Shown: in pieces, positions 58,745-64,000 of the stretch | Numbering within the stretch: position 1 is the stretch's first letter | Layout: each line of letters begins with the position of its first letter | From: an uncultured Lachnospiraceae bacterium | Lineage (GTDB): Bacteria; Bacillota; Clostridia; Lachnospirales; Lachnospiraceae | Length of the DNA stretch: 64,000 nucleotides | Assembly (NCBI GenBank): GCA_910586255.1 | Contig: CAJUHR010000005.1 | Span: 1-64,000 of the forward strand | Reading direction: 5' to 3' | Made by a program: the position numbers and the translations under genes | Notes under the pieces: generated by a model | The model's input: only the letters and a program-made list of their open reading frames with translations | Database searches by the model: none | Told to the model about the DNA's origin: nothing

Positions 58745-60034
58745 TCAATGCCGGAGCATATCCTCCACAAATATCCCATACCCTCTGGTGGAGTCCTGGA
58801 CAAACACATGGGTCACCGCCCCCACCAGCTTTCCGTCCTGCAGGATGGGGCTGCCGCTCATACCCTGGACGATTCCCCCTGTCAGACGAAGGAGCTCCTC
58901 ATCCACCACCCGCAGCACCAGACTCTTATTTTCCTGGATAGGATTTAAGTCCACCCGCTGTATCTCAATCTCATAATCCCGAAGCTCCCCGGACACATCA
59001 CTGCGGATCCATGCCTGTCCCTTCCTTACATTTTGCCGGTAGCCGATCTCCACCGCCTCCCCGCCCAGAGACTTTTTCAGCCTGTCATTGACCTTTCCGA
59101 ATATTCCCACCTTGGTATTGGCTTCAATGACTCCTAAGCTGGAACCTGGCCCATAGTAGATCACACCGGCCATCACTCCCGGGTTGCCGGCGCTTCCCTT
59201 TTCGATTCCCATAATCTCCGTCTCGTAGAGAGCTCCCTCCTGAATCTCCACTACCTCGCCGGTATCGCTGTCACTGATTCCATGACCCAGGGCGCCGAAG
59301 TTTCCGTTGGTATCCACATAAGTCAGGGTTCCGATTCCCTGGGTGTCATCCCGCACCCATGCTCCCAGCTTATAGTTTCCGTCCATTGCCTGAACCGGAT
59401 TCATACGGATCTCCAGCTCCTGCCCGTCTCTGCGGACCCGCAAAACAGCCTCCTGTCCTCCACTGTGGTTAAGGTTGCTGATCAGGGCCTCCTTATCCCG
59501 CAGCGGCTCCCCGTTGATGGCCTCAATATAGTCCCCGGACTGAAGCACTCCGTAAGCCGGCTCCACCTCCTCACCGTCCTGGCATCGGATTCTTCCTGTT
59601 CCGATCACCAGAACCCCTTTGGAGCGAAGGTAGATACCCACAGGCACCCCGCAGGGGATTGCATAGTGAGTGTCCACCACATCCACCTGAATCTCCTTAA
59701 AAGGGAATCGTCCGAACAGTTTAAGCCCCAGACGGTAGCTTCCCTGATTTCTTCCGTACAGGGAAAAGGACTCATCCACCCCCAGACGGATCTCATCGGA
59801 TGGAATATTAGATTGGTTTCCCAGCACCACCTCCTCACTGTCACTGAGAAGACTCACATCAAAAGGCAGAGCAAAGTCAAATTCTTCCCTTTCATTTACC
59901 ACCACACTCAGATGGTCGGGAATCCGCCTCTCCACATAATACCAGGTAAACCCGACAGCGGAGAACAGGCTTAGCCAGAAGGTCCAGGCCAGGCTCCTCC
60001 ACAGCAGGTTCCTCTTATGTTTTTTTCCTGACAT
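58745..60034 (-). CDS. spoIVB: SpoIVB serine peptidase
   Basis: The ATG eight bases after GAGGAGG gives 429 residues. An N-terminal membrane segment (LAWTFWLSLFSAVGFTWYYV) precedes a PDZ domain (YGVLQSGDYIEAINGEPLRD) and the S55 peptidase domain, with the catalytic His region GALGHGISDSDTG and Ser in VQGMSGSPILQDGKLVGAVT (about residue 395). It is made in the forespore and signals sigma-K activation by cleaving SpoIVFA. It follows recN, the conserved order in spore formers. Confidence 0.94.
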   Translation of the reverse strand: MSGKKHKRNLLWRSLAWTFWLSLFSAVGFTWYYVERRIPDHLSVVVNEREEFDFALPFDVSLLSDSEEVVLGNQSNIPSDEIRLGVDESFSLYGRNQGSYRLGLKLFGRFPFKEIQVDVVDTHYAIPCGVPVGIYLRSKGVLVIGTGRIRCQDGEEVEPAYGVLQSGDYIEAINGEPLRDKEALISNLNHSGGQEAVLRVRRDGQELEIRMNPVQAMDGNYKLGAWVRDDTQGIGTLTYVDTNGNFGALGHGISDSDTGEVVEIQEGALYETEIMGIEKGSAGNPGVMAGVIYYGPGSSLGVIEANTKVGIFGKVNDRLKKSLGGEAVEIGYRQNVRKGQAWIRSDVSGELRDYEIEIQRVDLNPIQENKSLVLRVVDEELLRLTGGIVQGMSGSPILQDGKLVGAVTHVFVQDSTRGYGIFVEDMLRH

Positions 60035-60206
60035 TTCACATACCTCCTCTTTCCAGGGACCGTTTCCTGAAAACATCTTTCAGAGTATTCCCATTTGCTG
60101 CTCGGATTATGATAAAATATCTTTACGGCTCAGGCGCCTTCACAGCAGACAAAGCTGTGCAGATACATTCCGAACTGTGACTAATATCCGGCCCATAGCT
60201 GAATAT

Positions 60207-60233
60207 AATAAAAAGGAGCTTTCTAAGCTCCTT
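60207..60233 (-). terminator. terminator after recN
   Basis: AAGGAGCTT and AAGCTCCTT (60213-60233) with a 3-base loop, followed leftward by TTTTATTA. It separates recN from spoIVB. Confidence 0.75.
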
Positions 60234-60351
60234 TCTAGTATGTGAGAAAATCAAAAATTCACACTGCTATTTTTTTGTTTTTATGCCAATCCGTTTCTGT
60301 TTTGATAATTCTGACTTTATATGTGTCTTTTTATGGCTTTTGGAAATGGCT

Positions 60352-62016
60352 TTACGGCCTTTGCCGGATTCTGTCTGCCATTGCCTTCATCTCCCTTGCA
60401 TTCTGCCTCACTGCATCCGTGATCTGGGCGCCGCCCAAAAGTCTGGCCAACTCCTCCACCATGGCATCCTCCTCCAGACGACAAATTCTGGTTGTGGTCT
60501 TCCCCTTCTCCACGGATTTGGCAATCTCATAATGACAGTCTGCCATTGCCGCAATCTGGGGAAGGTGGGTGATGCAGATCACCTGGTGGCCCCTGGAAAT
60601 TACTGCCAGCTGTTCCGACACCTTCTGAGCAGTCCTGCCGCTGATTCCTGTGTCAATCTCATCAAAAATCAATGTGGGAATCTCATCGCTGTCCGCCAGC
60701 ACGGTCTTAATAGCCAGCATAATCCGAGACAATTCACCGCCGGAAGCCACCATTCCCAAAGCTCGCTTGGGCTCTCCCGGATTGGTGGAAATCATAAATT
60801 CCGCCTCATCGTATCCCAAAGCCGTATAATTTTTCAGACGTCTGAATTCCATAGAAAAATCCACATCAAGAAAATTCAGCTCCACAAGTCCTTTTCGTAT
60901 CTGCTCAGTAAGGATTTTCGCTGACGCCATTCTCTCTTTTGATAAGCCCTTGCACAGCTTCTCCAGCTTCTCCGTGACCTTTTTATATTCTGCCTTGGTT
61001 TTTTTGCGGTATTCATCGAAATTTTCCAGCTTCTCCAAACGCTCCTTTTTTTCTTCCAGCGCCTGATAAATATACTCCACCGTACTTCCGTATTTCGATT
61101 GAATACTGTGGATCTGATCCAGCCTCTGCTCGATTCGGGCCATTTCCTCCTCGTCAAAGGTCATATCATCCAGATAAGCTCCGATGGCATGACGCACATC
61201 GTTTAAAATGGACTCCACATCATACAGCTGATCCTGTATTTCCTGAAGCTGCTTATCCCAGGATGCCACCTCATTGATCTGATGAAGGGCCTGTCCGACT
61301 CCGTCCGTGTCCACCGCCTGATAGGCCGCTGACAGGCCTTCCATAATCTTCCTTCCGTTGGAATATTTTCTGTACCGCTCAGTCAGCTCCTCCTCCTCAC
61401 CCTCCTTTAATTCTGCTTCCTCAATCTCCCCGATCTCAAACCGGAGAAAATCCGCTTCCCGCTTCCGGCTTTCCTCATCTCCTTTTGTCTCCTCCAGGGC
61501 AGACTGAAGGGTCTTATACCGCCGGTACGCATCCGCCACCTGATCTTTTATTGGGCTGGTACGGGATTTTGCAAAGGTATCAAGAATCTCCAGATGCTTG
61601 GACACATGCAGCAGAGACTGATGCTCGTGCTGACCATGAATATCCATGAGAAGTCCCGTCACCTGCCGCAGACGGGCCATGGTTACGGTCTCGTCATTGA
61701 TCTTACTGACACTGCGGGCAGGCATAATCTTCCGGGTGACAATCAAAAGCCCGTTCTCGTCTGGAAAAATCTCCCACTCTTCCAATTGACCCCTCTGCTC
61801 GTCCTTTACGGAAAATACCAGCTCCACATAAGCATACTCCGCACCGCTTCGGATAATATCCTTTGGCGCCTTCTGGCCCAGAGCCAGATTCACGGAACCG
61901 ATAATAATCGATTTTCCGGCTCCGGTCTCTCCAGTCAGAATATTCAGCCCGTCCCCAAACTCCACATCTGCCCGTTCAATCAGTGCCAGATTTCTTACGT
62001 GTAATTCCAGAAGCAT
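60352..62016 (-). CDS. recN: DNA repair protein RecN
   Basis: A 554-residue SMC-like ATPase. Walker A is LTGETGAGKSIIIGSVNLAL near the N terminus. Two coiled-coil arms flank the centre. The C-terminal ABC signature ASGGELSRIMLAIKTVLADS and Walker B TLIFDEIDTGISGRTA complete the head. It acts early in double-strand break repair. The gene lies between argR and spoIVB as in most Clostridia. Confidence 0.96.
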   Translation of the reverse strand: MLLELHVRNLALIERADVEFGDGLNILTGETGAGKSIIIGSVNLALGQKAPKDIIRSGAEYAYVELVFSVKDEQRGQLEEWEIFPDENGLLIVTRKIMPARSVSKINDETVTMARLRQVTGLLMDIHGQHEHQSLLHVSKHLEILDTFAKSRTSPIKDQVADAYRRYKTLQSALEETKGDEESRKREADFLRFEIGEIEEAELKEGEEEELTERYRKYSNGRKIMEGLSAAYQAVDTDGVGQALHQINEVASWDKQLQEIQDQLYDVESILNDVRHAIGAYLDDMTFDEEEMARIEQRLDQIHSIQSKYGSTVEYIYQALEEKKERLEKLENFDEYRKKTKAEYKKVTEKLEKLCKGLSKERMASAKILTEQIRKGLVELNFLDVDFSMEFRRLKNYTALGYDEAEFMISTNPGEPKRALGMVASGGELSRIMLAIKTVLADSDEIPTLIFDEIDTGISGRTAQKVSEQLAVISRGHQVICITHLPQIAAMADCHYEIAKSVEKGKTTTRICRLEEDAMVEELARLLGGAQITDAVRQNAREMKAMADRIRQRP

Positions 62017-62089
62017 ATTTCCTCCTTTTTCCCTTATCGCTCAGCGCTAAAGCGCCGGTTCTTTCACTGCAGCCATTTTCCTTTATTCC

Positions 62090-62539
62090 TTATTCCAGAA
62101 CCAGCTTGCGGATCTTATCCATCACCAGGATTGTGTCATCCACGCTTCTCACTGCACACATAATCGTATCATCTCCAGCAATACACCCTACAATTTCATA
62201 AAAATGAATGGCATCCAGAGCTGCCGCCACGGCCATGGCCATGCCCGAAACTGTTCGAATGACCAAAATGTTCTGTGCCATATCCATAGACAGATAGCCG
62301 TCCCTCAAAATCCGTATGTATTTATCGCTAAAAGATCCCTGGCTCTGCATGACCACATAGCGCTGTCTGCCGTTCTCTCCGGAAACCTTTGTCAGTTTCA
62401 GCTCACGAATATCTCGGGAAACAGTGGCCTGAGTCACCCGATAGCCTGCTTTCCTCAAAAGGTCCGCCAGCTCTTCCTGGGTTTCAATCTCATATTTTCC
62501 AATCAGCTCCACAATCTTACTATGCCGTTCCAGCTTCAT
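62090..62539 (-). CDS. argR: arginine repressor ArgR/AhrC
   Basis: A 149-residue protein with an N-terminal winged helix (KIVELIGKYEIETQEELADL, then VTQATVSRDIRELKLTKV) and a C-terminal oligomerisation/arginine-binding domain (GCIAGDDTIMCAVRSVDD). It regulates arginine synthesis and breakdown as an arginine-bound hexamer. It lies 30 bases after nadK. Confidence 0.95.
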   Translation of the reverse strand: MKLERHSKIVELIGKYEIETQEELADLLRKAGYRVTQATVSRDIRELKLTKVSGENGRQRYVVMQSQGSFSDKYIRILRDGYLSMDMAQNILVIRTVSGMAMAVAAALDAIHFYEIVGCIAGDDTIMCAVRSVDDTILVMDKIRKLVLE

Positions 62540-62569
62540 TTCCCTGTCTCCTCTTATTCCTTTAGCCCG

Positions 62570-63412
62570 CTACACCCGCGCCAGCTTTTCACGGATATTT
62601 TCCAAAAACGATACATTCTTCAATTGAATTAAGGTCGTATAGCTGCCGGACTCCCGAATCTCCAGAAGCTCGCCTGCATCCAGATCCATTACCTGATCCC
62701 CGTCGAACACAGCCATCTGCTTCTGGCCCGCATTCTCCAGCACCCGAATTCCCACCTTGTCATGATGGGAAAGAATAATGCTCCGGGAGCTGACAGAATG
62801 AGGACAGATAGGCGTCAGCACAATCATCTCCGCTCCCGGTGTCACAATGGGGCCACCGGCAGACAGATTGTATGCCGTGGAGCCGGTGGGCGTTGCCACA
62901 ATCATCCCGTCCGCCGTATATTCACTGAGCAGCTCCCCGTTGACATACACCTGAAATTTCAGCACCTGCATCACATCCCTGCGGGCCAGCACAATATCAT
63001 TTAAGGCAATGCCGCTCTCCCGGCGTACCGTCCCCTCCAGCATCATCCGCCTTTCCAGGCGGAAATTGTCTGTCAGCAGGGCATCCAGCATAGGCGACAA
63101 GGCCTCTCCGTGGGCAATCTGAGTCAGATAACCGAGATTTCCCATATTAATTCCGATCATGGGAAGGGAAAGCTCCACCAGATCCCTGGCTGCCTGTATC
63201 AGGGTACCGTCACCGCCCAATGTGATCACACATTGAGTCCGGGAAGGAATCCGCCTTTTGTCCGTATAGCCGTAGGCCGCCCCCTCCCTCCGCTTTTCCT
63301 GGGCGCTTCCCTCGCAGGTTGCCCCCCGGGCGCAGAGATACCCCCGGATCTGTTCCGCCACCTGCACGGCGCCCTTTTTGGATGGATTTGCAACCAGATA
63401 AAAATGTTCCAT
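62570..63412 (-). CDS. nadK: NAD kinase
   Basis: A 280-residue NAD kinase with the diacylglycerol-kinase-like LGGDGTLIQAARDL (about residue 65) and the NAD-binding ATPTGSTAYNLSAGGPIV (about residue 153). It phosphorylates NAD to NADP. It starts at ATG 63412, 37 bases after the tlyA stop, and forms one operon with tlyA, argR and recN. Confidence 0.95.
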   Translation of the reverse strand: MEHFYLVANPSKKGAVQVAEQIRGYLCARGATCEGSAQEKRREGAAYGYTDKRRIPSRTQCVITLGGDGTLIQAARDLVELSLPMIGINMGNLGYLTQIAHGEALSPMLDALLTDNFRLERRMMLEGTVRRESGIALNDIVLARRDVMQVLKFQVYVNGELLSEYTADGMIVATPTGSTAYNLSAGGPIVTPGAEMIVLTPICPHSVSSRSIILSHHDKVGIRVLENAGQKQMAVFDGDQVMDLDAGELLEIRESGSYTTLIQLKNVSFLENIREKLARV

Positions 63413-63449
63413 AGATGTCTCCTGTCTCTGTCAATTTGTGCAAAAATGG

Positions 63450-64000
63450 TTACAAACTTTGGTGAGCTTCCTCCACAACCTGCCTTGGATCTACAAAAAG
63501 AATCCTGCCTGACTCTTTCTCCCTAGACTCTGCTGAAAATTCTTCTCTTTCCGCTGTCAGCTCCTCCTCACATTTTCTCCCTGAACGATTCTGCAAATGG
63601 ACCAGATACTCAATATTTCCCTCCGGCCCCTTGATCGGAGAGTATTCCAGCCCCCGAATCTCAAATCCCAGCTCCTGCGCGTGGCAAAGCACCGTGTCAA
63701 TCACTTCCAGATGGATGCTTTTCTCCCGCACGACTCCCTTTTTCCCCACCTTCTCCCTGCCTGCCTCAAACTGAGGCTTTATGAGAGCCACCACCTGCCC
63801 GTCCTCAGACAAAAGTGCCTTGACCGGTCCTAGAACCTTTGTCAGGGAAATAAATGACACATCAATGGAGGAAAAACGGATTCTGTCCGGAATATCATCC
63901 GGAGTCACATACCGGATATTCGTCCGCTCCATGCAGACTACCCGCTCGTCATTGCGCAGCTTCCAATCCAGCTGCCCGTGGCCCACATCCACCGCATAGA
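63450..64000 (-). CDS. tlyA: TlyA family rRNA methyltransferase, 5' part beyond window
   Basis: The open frame enters from the right edge and encodes the last 183 residues, with the FtsJ-like methyltransferase region (AVDVGHGQLDWKLRNDERVV, ISLTKVLGPVKALLSEDGQV, ALIKPQFEAGREKVGKKGVV). The S4 RNA-binding domain should lie outside. TlyA 2'-O-methylates ribosomal RNA. The C terminus carries an extra Glu-rich tail of about 40 residues. Its place before nadK is conserved. Confidence 0.9.
   Translation of the reverse strand, partial: YAVDVGHGQLDWKLRNDERVVCMERTNIRYVTPDDIPDRIRFSSIDVSFISLTKVLGPVKALLSEDGQVVALIKPQFEAGREKVGKKGVVREKSIHLEVIDTVLCHAQELGFEIRGLEYSPIKGPEGNIEYLVHLQNRSGRKCEEELTAEREEFSAESREKESGRILFVDPRQVVEEAHQSL

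Noticed and set aside
1..64000. CRISPR arrays, tRNA or rRNA genes
   Set aside because: I saw no regularly spaced direct repeats and no cloverleaf or rRNA-like sequence; the tandem repeats found (21 bp and 33 bp) lie within coding sequence.

Overview
The window appears to come from an endospore-forming member of the Clostridia, most likely the Lachnospiraceae (Clostridium bolteae/clostridioforme-like). This is inferred from spoIVB, the tlyA-nadK-argR-recN-spoIVB order, proteins with choline-binding-type cell-wall repeats, and Firmicutes-type ribosome binding sites. About half of the window is a transposable phage; the rest is host chromosome.

Positions 1 to about 31,537 hold most of a Mu-like contractile-tailed prophage (its right end lies beyond position 1). 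Read from its left end (window right) towards the window start, it carries: three candidate transposase-binding repeats at 31.1-31.5 kb; an S24/LexA-type repressor diverging from a small Cro/Ner-like regulator, with two palindromic operators; an AT-rich early region of small genes, a PAPS-reductase-like enzyme and an opposite-strand DUF2321 gene; MuA transposase and MuB ATPase; AbrB-like, GemA and Mor regulators; endolysin and holins; packaging genes (DUF3486, terminase, portal, MuF); scaffold and capsid; head-tail connectors; sheath, tube, chaperone, tape measure, baseplate and tail fibre. Three features stand out. The tail chaperone has a textbook -1 frameshift signal. The MuF head protein carries an Ntox50-like toxin tail followed by a possible immunity gene. 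The late promoter appears to start inside the stem of a terminator.

Positions 31.6-48.8 kb are host genes: a MerR regulator, a secreted cell-wall-binding protein behind a MerR-type promoter with a 19-bp spacer, glycogen phosphorylase, an AraC regulator, a metallophosphoesterase, galactokinase, a four-gene two-component operon, a HAD phosphatase, a radical SAM protein and a CapA-like lipoprotein. Palindromic intergenic repeats lie among them.

Positions 48.8-52.2 kb are a decayed patch with four gene fragments plus intact degV and one unknown gene. It is followed by an RNA-repair pair (RNA ligase plus HD-Pnk end-healing enzyme) and, on the opposite strand, a candidate structured small RNA with a strong promoter and a hairpin terminator. 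Next come htpG under a perfect CIRCE element, a response-regulator/(p)ppGpp-synthetase fusion, a 64-bp perfect palindrome, spoIVB, recN, argR, nadK and the end of tlyA at the right edge. I saw no tRNA, rRNA, CRISPR array or site-specific integrase.
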